Positions 1 through 7,490 of a stretch of 64,000 nucleotides of DNA are shown piece after piece; position 1 is the first letter of the stretch, and every line of letters starts with the position of its first letter. Under the pieces are notes generated by a model. That model was not told the origin of the DNA, made no database searches, and was given only the letters and a program-made list of their open reading frames with translations. The stretch covers positions 124,001 through 188,000 of the forward strand of contig NZ_VDMA02000011.1 of assembly GCF_006334915.2 (NCBI RefSeq), given 5' to 3'. Both the position numbers and the translations under genes were made by a program. The DNA comes from Microbispora catharanthi. Its GTDB lineage: Bacteria > Actinomycetota > Actinomycetes > Streptosporangiales > Streptosporangiaceae.

Positions 1-1
1 C

Positions 2-709
2 GCCGTCGACCCGTCCCGGCCGGACGCCTCCTTCGGCCGCTGGACCACGGCCCGCGGCCTGGCGGCGCTGCTGCGGGCCGGGCACGACCTGAACGCGCTG
101 GCCCGTCGCCTGGCCGGGGAGCGCCGCCGGCGGCCCACCGACGACCTGACGAGCAAGCTCGTGAACGGCGAGGAACGCCTGACCGCCCAGGAACTCGGCT
201 CGTTCTTCATCCTGCTGGTCGTCGCGGGCAGCGAGACGACCCGCAACGCCATCGCCCATGGGCTCAAACTGCTCACCGACCATCCCGGCCAGCGCGCGCT
301 GCTGCTGGAGGACTTCGACGGGCGCATCGCGGGCGCCGTGGAGGAGATCGTCCGCTACTCCAGCCCCGTCATCCAGTTCCGGCGCACGGTGACACGGGAC
401 CACACCATGAACGGCCACGACTACCGCGCGGGCGACAAGGTCCTGCTGTTCTACAACTCGGCGAACCGGGACGAGGCGGTCTTCCGCGATCCCGACGTCT
501 TCGACATCATCCGCAGTCCCAACCCCCATGTCGGCTTCGGCGGCCACGGCCCCCACTACTGCCTGGGCGCCCACCTCGCCCGCCGGGAGATCACCGTGAT
601 GTTCCGGGAACTGTTCGACCGCATGCCCGCCATCCGCTCCGTGGGCGAGCCGTCCTACCTGCTGTCCAACTTCATCAACGGCGTCAAGCACATGAGCTAC
701 CGCTTCTGA
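2..709 (+). CDS. cytochrome P450, C-terminal part (5' end outside window)
   Basis: Heme-thiolate monooxygenase; the open frame runs in from before base 1, so the N-terminal substrate-recognition half is missing here. Visible in order: I-helix oxygen-activation motif VVAGSETTRN, K-helix EEIVR (ExxR), the PNPHVGFGGHGPHYCLGAHLA heme loop region with the ligand Cys at bases 560-562, and a C-terminal NFINGVKHM stretch. The I-helix and heme loop resemble the CYP124/125/142 group of sterol or terpenoid/fatty-acid hydroxylases, but substrate cannot be read from this. It is clearly paralogous to the complete P450 at 3337-4611 (same TAQELGSFFILLVVAG segment). No ferredoxin or reductase gene is in the window. 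It converges on the membrane protein gene at 719-1138, whose stop is 9 bases away. Confidence 0.93.
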   Translation, partial: AVDPSRPDASFGRWTTARGLAALLRAGHDLNALARRLAGERRRRPTDDLTSKLVNGEERLTAQELGSFFILLVVAGSETTRNAIAHGLKLLTDHPGQRALLLEDFDGRIAGAVEEIVRYSSPVIQFRRTVTRDHTMNGHDYRAGDKVLLFYNSANRDEAVFRDPDVFDIIRSPNPHVGFGGHGPHYCLGAHLARREITVMFRELFDRMPAIRSVGEPSYLLSNFINGVKHMSYRF

Positions 710-718
710 GCGTCGGCC

Positions 719-1138
719 TCAGTGGGCGTACTCGTCGCGGCGCCGCAGCATGGCCGCCAGCATCAGCGGGAACATCGCGACGTGGGCCGCGACCATCAGG
801 CCCATGCCGTCGATCAGGCCCAGCCACAGGAGCGGGAACAACGGCACTACCGGGGCGAACATCGCGCCGCACATCTCCAGGACCGGAGCCCAGGCGTGGC
901 CGCGCACGCGCATCCAGACGGCCATCCCAGCCGACATGTCGAACGCCATCAGCAGATAGGCGAGCTCGGGATCGCGGTCGTACGAGGGCGCCATCCCTGA
1001 CGCGGACCACAGCAGGCCGAGTGCGAACATCCCCGCGAACATCGCGACCACCATCTCGAGGTAGTGCAGGGCGAAACGGCCCCATCGCCGCGTGGCGGGG
1101 CGGTGGCCGGTGTGCCTTTCAGGCGTGGTGTGAGTCAT
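719..1138 (-). CDS. four-helix membrane protein, FliP-like actinobacterial family
   Basis: A 139-residue polytopic protein with about four hydrophobic segments (roughly residues 22-45, 60-80, 85-105, 112-132) and a short charged tail RRRDEYAH. The sequence pattern HYLEMVVAMFAGM followed by MRVRGHAW and an EMCGAM segment is typical of a small actinobacterial membrane family that databases often label 'flagellar biosynthetic protein FliP'; there is no sign of flagella here, so that name should not be taken literally. Function unknown. It is transcribed divergently from the GlxA-type regulator starting at 1237, with about 98 bases between them, so the regulator may control it; that is inference from layout only. 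Confidence 0.7.
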   Translation of the reverse strand: MTHTTPERHTGHRPATRRWGRFALHYLEMVVAMFAGMFALGLLWSASGMAPSYDRDPELAYLLMAFDMSAGMAVWMRVRGHAWAPVLEMCGAMFAPVVPLFPLLWLGLIDGMGLMVAAHVAMFPLMLAAMLRRRDEYAH

Positions 1139-1236
1139 GGCCCAACTGTCCGGGCGGCCCGCGGACGCGCCAAGGAGAGAGACGGGGACGGGTCCGAAAT
1201 CTTGGGCTCTCCGTCCGTCCGGCCTACAGTCGTGTC

Positions 1237-2226
1237 ATGACCCAACGGCGCATGGTCGTGGTCGGATATCACGCGGCGGAGCTCGTGGACATCGCGTGTG
1301 TGACGTCGAGCCTGATCATGGCGAACGCTCATGGCGCGTCCCCGTGCTACGACGTGTGCCTGGCCACCCCGTCGGGTCTGCCCGTCACCTGCGGCAGCGG
1401 GTTGACGCTACAGGGACAGCAGGCGCTCGAACGCGTCACAGGGCCGCTGGACACGCTTCTCGTCTCTGGGGGAATCGGGCACGAGGAGGCGGCGGCCAAC
1501 CGGGTCATCGTCGGGCACGTCCGGCGGCTGGCGCGGGAGAGCCGCCGCGTCGCGTCGGTGTGCACGGGCGCCGCGGTGCTGGCCGCCGCCGGCCTGCTCG
1601 ACGGGCGGCGCGCCACCACGCACTGGCAGTTCGCGCACACGCTCGCCGCCCGCCACCCGGAGATCGCCGTCGACGCCCGCCCGATCTTCATCCGCGACGG
1701 CAACGTCACCACCGCCGCCGGCGTCACCAGCGCACTGGACGTCACCCTCGCCTTCATCGAGGAGGACCACGGCCCGGCCCTCGCCAGGCAGGTGGCCCGC
1801 AACCTGGTGACCTACCTGCAACGACCCGGCAACCAGGCGCAGATGAGCATGTTCACCGAGGGCCCTCCGCCCGGCGACGGCCTGGTCAGGCGCGTCGTCG
1901 ACCACATCACCGGTCATCCGGACGCCGACCTGTCCACCACCGCGCTGGCGGCCGGCTCGGGCGTGAGCGAGCGCCACCTGACCCGGCTGTTCCTCAAGCA
2001 CACAGGCCAGACGCCGGGCCGGTTCGTGCGCCGGGCCCGCGCCGAGGCCGCCGCCCACCTGCTCGCCTCCACGTCGCTGCCGATGGCCGCCGTCGCGGCC
2101 CGCTGCGGCTTCGGGACGGCCGAGGCCCTCCGTCAGGCGTTCGTCGACCTGTATGGCATCCCGCCCTCGCGCTACCGTTCGACGCAGGCGACCGCGTTGC
2201 CGTCCTCCCTCGGCAACGACAAGTGA
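1237..2226 (+). CDS. GlxA-type AraC family transcriptional regulator (DJ-1/PfpI + HTH)
   Basis: 329 residues. Residues about 5-170 form a DJ-1/PfpI (class I glutamine amidotransferase-like) domain with the nucleophile-elbow Cys109 in VCTGAAVL; residues about 215-315 form an AraC-type double helix-turn-helix (TTALAAGSGVSERHLTRLF and the second helix MAAVAARCGFGTAEALRQAF). This two-domain arrangement is the GlxA/FtrA type, in which the N-terminal domain is thought to bind an effector. ATG 1237 was chosen because the homologous domain begins right there (MTQRRMVVVGYH); an upstream extension to 1021 would run through the divergent promoter region. Likely target: the divergent membrane gene at 719-1138 or the flanking P450s; the sequence alone does not say. 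Confidence 0.9.
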   Translation: MTQRRMVVVGYHAAELVDIACVTSSLIMANAHGASPCYDVCLATPSGLPVTCGSGLTLQGQQALERVTGPLDTLLVSGGIGHEEAAANRVIVGHVRRLARESRRVASVCTGAAVLAAAGLLDGRRATTHWQFAHTLAARHPEIAVDARPIFIRDGNVTTAAGVTSALDVTLAFIEEDHGPALARQVARNLVTYLQRPGNQAQMSMFTEGPPPGDGLVRRVVDHITGHPDADLSTTALAAGSGVSERHLTRLFLKHTGQTPGRFVRRARAEAAAHLLASTSLPMAAVAARCGFGTAEALRQAFVDLYGIPPSRYRSTQATALPSSLGNDK

Positions 2227-2260
2227 CGACTCTGGCGGTGCCGTCTGCGATGGTGGCGGC

Positions 2261-3274
2261 GTGGTCTACTTCGTCTACCGCAGCGTCTACGAGGGGCCGT
2301 CCGGCCGGCTCGTCCGGCACTTCCCCGACGCCACCGTGCTCGACTGGTTTCGCAGGGTATGGGATGACGCCGCGTCGGAGGACGCGTACAAGTGGGTGGA
2401 GCGCGAACTCGGCGCGAACGTCTACGGTCTGCACACCATCTTCGAGACCGGGCTGCCGGCCCCCCGCACCCATGACGAGTTGCGCCGGATGCTCAAGGAG
2501 CACCTGTACGTCGAACGGACGCTGCGGGTGGACCGGCACAGCGTGCGGGTGCCCACCGATGACGACGAGGTCGAGCTGGCGTACTTCTTCGTGGACGACC
2601 ACGTGGTGGCATCCGAGCCGGATCGGTGGGCCTACCTCCTGCATGAGGACTGGGAACTACCCCTGAACGCGCCTCCCGCCCGGGAAGCGTTCACGCCTCC
2701 GGGGCCGGTCGACGTCATCACGTCCGCGCCGCCCGGCGGGGAGGGCGTGACGTATGCCGTACTGATCACATTTCACGCCACCTTCGCCAGCGTGGGATGT
2801 TCATGGCCGAAGGCGTTTCCTGGTGTGCGGCTGCCCGGGCTCGCGGCGGCGCTGCGCGCGGCGGACCCCGATCTCCTTTCCGGCGAGTTGTGTGCCCTGC
2901 GCGCCTTGATCGCTCCCGGCGACGAGGACATCGGGCCCGCGCTGGAGCGCTGCAACCGCTGGGGGCCTTTGGAGGAGTGGCTGCCCGAGATCAGTGCTCC
3001 GCACTCCCGGGCGCACGGGCATGCGCTGCGCCTGCTGGAGGACTGCGTCCCGGCGGACGGACGCGACCCGGGTCGCACGCTCATCCGGTGCGGCGACCAC
3101 CTGGCCCAGATGGCGATCCACATGGACGAACATTTCGGTTACCGGCAGTGGTTCCTCTTCGACGACGTCTGGGCCGCCGCGCACCCGGAGCCGGCCGCCT
3201 CACTGATGCGGTTTGGTGCCCATTGGGATCCGCGCTGCCGGCGCGAGCATGCCCGCCTGACCCACTGTGGCTGA
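2261..3274 (+). CDS. hypothetical protein, 337 residues
   Basis: I do not recognise this protein. Start GTG 2261 (VVYFVYRSVYEG) is inferred because upstream in-frame codons overlap the end of the regulator gene; there is no strong ribosome binding site. The sequence is soluble, acidic and aromatic-rich (several Trp and Tyr), with no signal peptide or membrane segment. The N-terminal part reads like a structured domain (YVERTLRVDRHSVRVP, ELAYFFVDDHVV), and the C-terminal part has a His/Asp-rich stretch HLAQMAIHMDEHFGYRQWF. It lies in the same direction between the AraC regulator and the second P450, 62 bases before the latter, but may be transcribed separately. Possibly an accessory or recently acquired gene; no function assigned. 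Confidence 0.72.
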   Translation: MVYFVYRSVYEGPSGRLVRHFPDATVLDWFRRVWDDAASEDAYKWVERELGANVYGLHTIFETGLPAPRTHDELRRMLKEHLYVERTLRVDRHSVRVPTDDDEVELAYFFVDDHVVASEPDRWAYLLHEDWELPLNAPPAREAFTPPGPVDVITSAPPGGEGVTYAVLITFHATFASVGCSWPKAFPGVRLPGLAAALRAADPDLLSGELCALRALIAPGDEDIGPALERCNRWGPLEEWLPEISAPHSRAHGHALRLLEDCVPADGRDPGRTLIRCGDHLAQMAIHMDEHFGYRQWFLFDDVWAAAHPEPAASLMRFGAHWDPRCRREHARLTHCG

Positions 3275-3336
3275 ACCGGCGGATGTGGCAGACTGGCAAC
3301 CGAATTTGGTTCTAGTCACCTCGGAGGGGCCGGCCC

Positions 3337-4611
3337 ATGACCATGGAGCCCGCGGAGCGCGCGCCCATCACCTCGGCGGCGGACATCGACCTGAACGACT
3401 GGGACTTCTGGGGCCGTCCGGACGAGGAGCGGGAGCACGCGTTCCGGCTGCTGCGCGACCTGGACACCCCGGCCTTCTTCCCGGAACCCGAGTTCAGCCT
3501 GGGCGGCGTCACCGGGCCGGGCTACCACGCGCTCGTCCGGCACGCCGACATCCTGGAGGCGAGCCGCAATCCCGAGGTCTTCTGCTCGGGCGACGGCGGG
3601 GCCACCAACATCCCGGACCTGCCGGCGGAGTTCGCCGAATACTTCGGCTCGATGATCAACATGGACGACCCGCGGCACGCGCGCCTGCGGCGGATCGTCT
3701 CGCGCGCCTTCACGCCGAGGATGATCAAACAGTTCGAGTCCGATGTGGACGCCGCCGCCTCGCGCATCGTGGATGAGCTGCTGGAGACCGGCCCCGGCTG
3801 CGACTTCGTCACCGAGGTGGCCGCCAGGCTGCCCTTGAAGATCATCTGCGACATGATGGGCATCCCGGAGAAGGACTACCAGTTCGTCTTCGACCGCTCG
3901 AACGTCGTCCTCGGCGCCACCGACCCCGAGTACGTGAGCGAGCGTGAGGACATCGCCCACGCGCTGCTCACCGCGGGGATGGAGCTGCAGCAGCTCGTCC
4001 AGGACCTGGCCGCGCTGCGGATGGAGACGCCCACCGACGACCTCACCTCGTCCCTGGTCAACGCCAACATCGACGGGGAGCGGCTGACGGCCCAGGAGCT
4101 CGGCTCGTTCTTCATCCTGCTCGTCGTGGCCGGCAACGAGACCACCCGCAACGCCATCTCGCACGGCATGCGCCTGCTCACGGTCAACCCGGAGCAGCGG
4201 CGGCTGTGGCTGGAGGACTTCGAGGGCCGGGCGCCGCGCGCGATCGAGGAGATCGTCCGGCTGGCCGCGCCGGTCAACTTCATGCGCCGCAAGGTCACCC
4301 GCGACCACGAGATGAACGGCAACCTCTACCGCAAGGGCGAGAAGGTCCTGCTGTATTACTGGGCGGCCAACCGCGACGAGCGGGTGTTCGACGACCCGCT
4401 GCGCTTCGACATCCTGCGCGACCCCAACCCACACGTCGGCTTCGGCGGCCCGGGTCCTCACTTCTGCCTCGGCGCCCACCTGGCCCGCCGCGAGATCACC
4501 GCGATGTTCCGCGAGCTGCTGCGGCGGGTCCCCCAGATCGAGGCGGGCGAGCCGGAGCGCCTGCTGTCCAGCTTCATCAACGGCATCAAGCACATGCCCT
4601 GCCAATTCTGA
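3337..4611 (+). CDS. cytochrome P450 (complete)
   Basis: 424-residue soluble class I bacterial P450. It has the I-helix motif VVAGNETTRN, the K-helix motif EEIVR, and the heme loop GFGGPGPHFCLGAHLA with Cys377 as heme ligand. ATG 3337 is preceded by TCGGAGGGG about 8 bases upstream. The NETTRN I-helix and FGGxGPHxCLGAHLARREI loop place it near the CYP124/CYP125/CYP142-like clan that hydroxylates sterol side chains or branched lipids; the natural substrate is not known. It is a close paralogue of the truncated P450 at the window start (shared TAQELGSFFILLVVAG and C-terminal FINGxKHM). Electron partners must be encoded elsewhere. A phosphotriesterase-family gene follows about 80 bases downstream with its own candidate promoter. 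Confidence 0.95.
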   Translation: MTMEPAERAPITSAADIDLNDWDFWGRPDEEREHAFRLLRDLDTPAFFPEPEFSLGGVTGPGYHALVRHADILEASRNPEVFCSGDGGATNIPDLPAEFAEYFGSMINMDDPRHARLRRIVSRAFTPRMIKQFESDVDAAASRIVDELLETGPGCDFVTEVAARLPLKIICDMMGIPEKDYQFVFDRSNVVLGATDPEYVSEREDIAHALLTAGMELQQLVQDLAALRMETPTDDLTSSLVNANIDGERLTAQELGSFFILLVVAGNETTRNAISHGMRLLTVNPEQRRLWLEDFEGRAPRAIEEIVRLAAPVNFMRRKVTRDHEMNGNLYRKGEKVLLYYWAANRDERVFDDPLRFDILRDPNPHVGFGGPGPHFCLGAHLARREITAMFRELLRRVPQIEAGEPERLLSSFINGIKHMPCQF

Positions 4612-4620
4612 GTGAGGTCA

Positions 4621-4649
4621 TTGACCGCGCCGTGCGGGACGCTTAACGT
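4621..4649 (+). promoter_or_regulatory. candidate sigma-A-type promoter for the phosphotriesterase-family gene
   Basis: TTGACC (4621-4626), 17 bases, TAACGT (4644-4649). The hexamers fit the relaxed actinobacterial pattern TTGACN/TANNNT. A short inverted repeat TACCGGC (4649-4655) / GCCGGTA (4668-4674) lies just downstream, between the promoter and the start codon, and may be an operator. Confidence 0.4.
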
Positions 4650-4692
4650 ACCGGCCAAGATCGACCAGCCGGTATGAAAGCAGGTGCCCGCC

Positions 4693-5676
4693 GTGAGCAT
4701 CGTGGAGACCGTCGGCGGTCCCGTCGAGGTGAACGACCTCGGTCAGACGCTCATGCACGAGCACGTCTTCGTGCTCGCGACCGAGCATCTGGACAACTAC
4801 GGCCGGGGCGCGTGGTGGGACGAGGAGGTGCGGGTCGCCGACGCCGTCGCCAAGCTCCGGGCGCTGGTGGCCAAGGGCGTGACGACGGTCGTCGACCCCA
4901 CCGTCTGGGGGCTCGGCCGTTACATCCCCCGTATGCGGCGGATCGCCGCCGAAGTGCCCGGGCTCAACATCATCGTCGCCACCGGCCTGTACATGTTCGA
5001 CGGCGTTCCGCACCAGTACGAGATGCGCGGGCCGGGCCTGATCATGGATGTGCCCGAGCCGATGGTCGAGGACTTCGTCCGGGACATCACGGAGGGGATC
5101 GCCGACACGGGCGTGAAGGCGGGGTTACTTAAGTGCGTGGTCGAGCAGCAGGGACTCACCCCCGGTGTCGAGCGGATCTGCCGGGCCGTGGCACAGACGC
5201 ACCTGCGCACCGGCGCGCCCGTCACCGTCCACACCAACGCCGCCGCCCGCAGCGGCCTGGCCGCGCTCGGCCTGTTCGTGAAGGAGGGTGTGGACCCCGG
5301 CAGGATCGTGATCGGCCACGCGGGCGACTCCAACGACCTCGACTACCTCATGCGCCTGGCCGACACCGGCGCGATCCTCGGCATGGACCGCTTCGGGCTA
5401 GACCTATACAACCCCACGCCCGCCCGCGTCGAGACGATCGTGGCGTTGTGCGAGCGCGGCTACGCCGACCGCATGGTGCTGAGCCACGACGCCGCCTGCT
5501 TCTCGGACTACTTCGGCGGAGCGTGGGACGAGGTCATGCAGGTGACGCCGAACTGGCGGTACGACCACATCCACGACGACGTGCTGCCGGCCCTGCGCGA
5601 GCGCGGGGTGGGCGACGACCTGATCCGGCAGATGCTCGTCGACAACCCCCGCCGGTATTTCACGAGGGAGGGCTGA
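4693..5676 (+). CDS. phosphotriesterase-family metal-dependent hydrolase (lactonase-like)
   Basis: Amidohydrolase-superfamily TIM barrel with the full binuclear metal set of the phosphotriesterase family: His22 and His24 in MHEHVF, the bridging Lys147 (usually carboxylated) in GLLKCVV, His in VTVHTN and IGHAGDS, and the Asp in LSHDAA. Family members are mostly lactonases (PLL type) with side activity on organophosphates; substrate here is unknown. GTG 4693 is chosen because AGCAGG sits 8 bases upstream; GTG 4684 is an in-frame alternative. Unusually for this genome, the gene uses a TTA leucine codon (5125-5127) and further rare CTT/CTA codons, so translation could depend on the bldA-type tRNA. 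It may work with the preceding P450, a guess from position only. Confidence 0.9.
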   Translation: MSIVETVGGPVEVNDLGQTLMHEHVFVLATEHLDNYGRGAWWDEEVRVADAVAKLRALVAKGVTTVVDPTVWGLGRYIPRMRRIAAEVPGLNIIVATGLYMFDGVPHQYEMRGPGLIMDVPEPMVEDFVRDITEGIADTGVKAGLLKCVVEQQGLTPGVERICRAVAQTHLRTGAPVTVHTNAAARSGLAALGLFVKEGVDPGRIVIGHAGDSNDLDYLMRLADTGAILGMDRFGLDLYNPTPARVETIVALCERGYADRMVLSHDAACFSDYFGGAWDEVMQVTPNWRYDHIHDDVLPALRERGVGDDLIRQMLVDNPRRYFTREG

Positions 5677-5696
5677 CCACCGGCCGGGTGGTCAGC
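5672..5696. terminator. bidirectional hairpin containing both converging stop codons
   Basis: Perfect 10-bp stem GCTGACCACC / GGTGGTCAGC with a 5-base loop. The plus-strand TGA (5674-5676) is in one arm and the minus-strand TGA (5694-5692) is in the other, so one hairpin serves the two convergent genes. There is no T-tract, as is common in actinobacteria. Confidence 0.8.
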
Positions 5697-7215
5697 GGAT
5701 CGGCTTGATCGACCGGAAGACCGTGTTGATGTCGGGGAGCAGCTCGTCCTTGAGCTGGGGCACGGCCATGTAGACGATCGTGGGAAGGTCGGCGCCGGTG
5801 TTCACGGCCGCGACCACGACCGTGGTGGCCGCGCCGTCGGCGGTCACCTTGTAGACGGCGGCCAGGCCGGTGAGGTTGTTGCGCGCCAGGCGCTGCTGGG
5901 CGATCTTGGTGACCTTGTTGTCCTTGGGGAACTGGGTCTGCCGCGCCCGGAACATCACGGCGCTGACGACCGGGCCCAGGTTGTCGGGCGTGGTGTACTT
6001 CACGGCCAGCGACTGCGCCAGCGGGCCCGACATCACCAGGGCGAACTCGCGCTTGCCCTTCGTGGTCATGCCGGCCGGCACGTACTGCCTGCTGGTGAAG
6101 CCGTACGTCGCCTTGACCTGAGCCGGGTCGGCGTCAGCCTGCCAGGGGCCGCCGAGCTTGGGCAGCGTGATCCGGCCCGCGGTGTCGGTGAGCACGCCGC
6201 TCACGGGGGAGGCGGTGCCCTTGTAGACCGGCAGCCGTGATGAGGTCTGTGCCTGCGGCTTGGCCGTGGCGCCGGACTTGACGGAGGAGGGCTTCGCGGA
6301 CGTCGCCGCCTCGGCCGTGTCGCCGGAGCTGAGCGGCCCGGCGGCGAACGCCCACACGAGCACCCCGACGAGCGCGGCGACGACCGAGGCCACCAGCGCG
6401 TACAGCCAGACCGGCCGGCCGGATTCGTCCTCCTCGTACTCGTCGATGGCCTGGTAGTTCTCCCCGAACACCGTGTTCCACAGCTCCTGCTGCCGGTGCG
6501 CGGGAGGCGTCTTGGGCCCGCTGATCTGTCCCGCCGTCACGAACGGCCGGTACGGGTCCTCCGGCTGGGGAGGGGGCGGGGGCGGCGCGGAGGAGGCGGG
6601 CGGGGCGGACTCGGCGTACGAGCGGACCGAAGGGGTGAACGGTGAAGAAGAGGGCCGGGAGCGGTCCGGGCCGCCAGGGAACGGGCCCCCGTGCGGGCCG
6701 GCCTGCCCCTGCCGCTGGCTCTGCCCCTGGTTCTGCCCCTGCCCCTGGTATTGACGCTGGTCCTGACCGGGGCCCGCATGGCCCGGCGTGCCGTACGCCG
6801 GCGCGGGGCCGCCGAAGCCCTCTGCGCTTCCGGAGCCGCCCGGGCCGCCGAAGGCGGCGGGCCGGCTCGGAGCCGTGCCGGGCAGCTGGCCCGCCATGGT
6901 CGCGGTCGCGTCCGCGGACTGCTGCGGTGGCCCCTCCACGAAGGAGCGGACGGTGGGGGTGAAAGACGACGGGGGAGGCATCTCGGGCCAGGCCGGCGGG
7001 ATCTCCGGCCACGCCGGCTCCCGCTGGTGTTCGCTGCGGTCCGTGGGCACGGTACCTCCCGAGATCATGCCCGAATTAGGGGTGCCTGGCATGATCTCAT
7101 GCGCGCCGGGTGCTGCCGCAGCGAAACCGCGGAATGCCTCGCGGAACTGCTCACCCGTGGGGTCGGTGGGCGGGTCCTGCATCGGCAAATCCGCGGGCGG
7201 GAATGAGTTGGCCAC
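5692..7215 (-). CDS. proline/glutamine/glycine-rich single-pass membrane protein
   Basis: 507 residues. The first ~265 residues are low complexity (Pro, Gly, Gln, Ser; runs such as QYQGQGQNQGQSQRQGQ) and presumably cytoplasmic; one hydrophobic segment (VWLYALVASVVAALVGVLVWAF, about residues 268-291) follows an acidic patch; the last ~200 residues form an extracytoplasmic domain of unknown fold. A short motif occurs twice in the disordered part, FTPTVRSFVE and FTPSVRSYAE, spaced about 110 residues apart, and may be a docking or phosphorylation site. Start is GTG 7215. Similar actinobacterial proteins with a disordered cytoplasmic tail are frequent Ser/Thr-kinase substrates, but no kinase is adjacent. 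Function unknown. Confidence 0.8.
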   Translation of the reverse strand: MANSFPPADLPMQDPPTDPTGEQFREAFRGFAAAAPGAHEIMPGTPNSGMISGGTVPTDRSEHQREPAWPEIPPAWPEMPPPSSFTPTVRSFVEGPPQQSADATATMAGQLPGTAPSRPAAFGGPGGSGSAEGFGGPAPAYGTPGHAGPGQDQRQYQGQGQNQGQSQRQGQAGPHGGPFPGGPDRSRPSSSPFTPSVRSYAESAPPASSAPPPPPPQPEDPYRPFVTAGQISGPKTPPAHRQQELWNTVFGENYQAIDEYEEDESGRPVWLYALVASVVAALVGVLVWAFAAGPLSSGDTAEAATSAKPSSVKSGATAKPQAQTSSRLPVYKGTASPVSGVLTDTAGRITLPKLGGPWQADADPAQVKATYGFTSRQYVPAGMTTKGKREFALVMSGPLAQSLAVKYTTPDNLGPVVSAVMFRARQTQFPKDNKVTKIAQQRLARNNLTGLAAVYKVTADGAATTVVVAAVNTGADLPTIVYMAVPQLKDELLPDINTVFRSIKPIR

Positions 7216-7490
7216 GGCAGCACAGTAGGGGAATGGACATAAGAGCCCACAACGGAACTATCACCATCGTGTATCGCACTTTGACACGCGAGGTCAGCCC
7301 GCAAGATCGATCCGCGTCCCGGTTGCGGTCTGCGCTACGCTTGACACGCGTGCCGCCGCCCTGTTGTGCGGGCAGCCGTCTCGGAGCGTGAGAGCGCGGA
7401 GACCGCGGCTGCCTCGGACCGTGACGCAGGGACCTGCCCCCGGCGAGCGCCTTCATCTGAGTGATTCCAGCCGCCTGGCGAGGAGTGGAA
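7216..7490 (+). other. leuS upstream region with duplicated 10-mer
   Basis: This 275-base divergent region between the membrane protein gene and leuS holds two exact copies of TTGACACGCG (7281-7290 and 7341-7350), 60 bases apart. Each contains a -35-like TTGACA, but neither has a convincing -10 at 16-18 bases. I see no T-box consensus and no leucine-rich leader peptide. Promoters for both genes probably lie here. Confidence 0.35.

Noticed and set aside
7216-7490. T-box riboswitch or leucine leader peptide before leuS
   Set aside because: No AGGGTGG-type T-box and no Leu-rich short frame with a ribosome binding site; only a repeated TTGACACGCG was seen.
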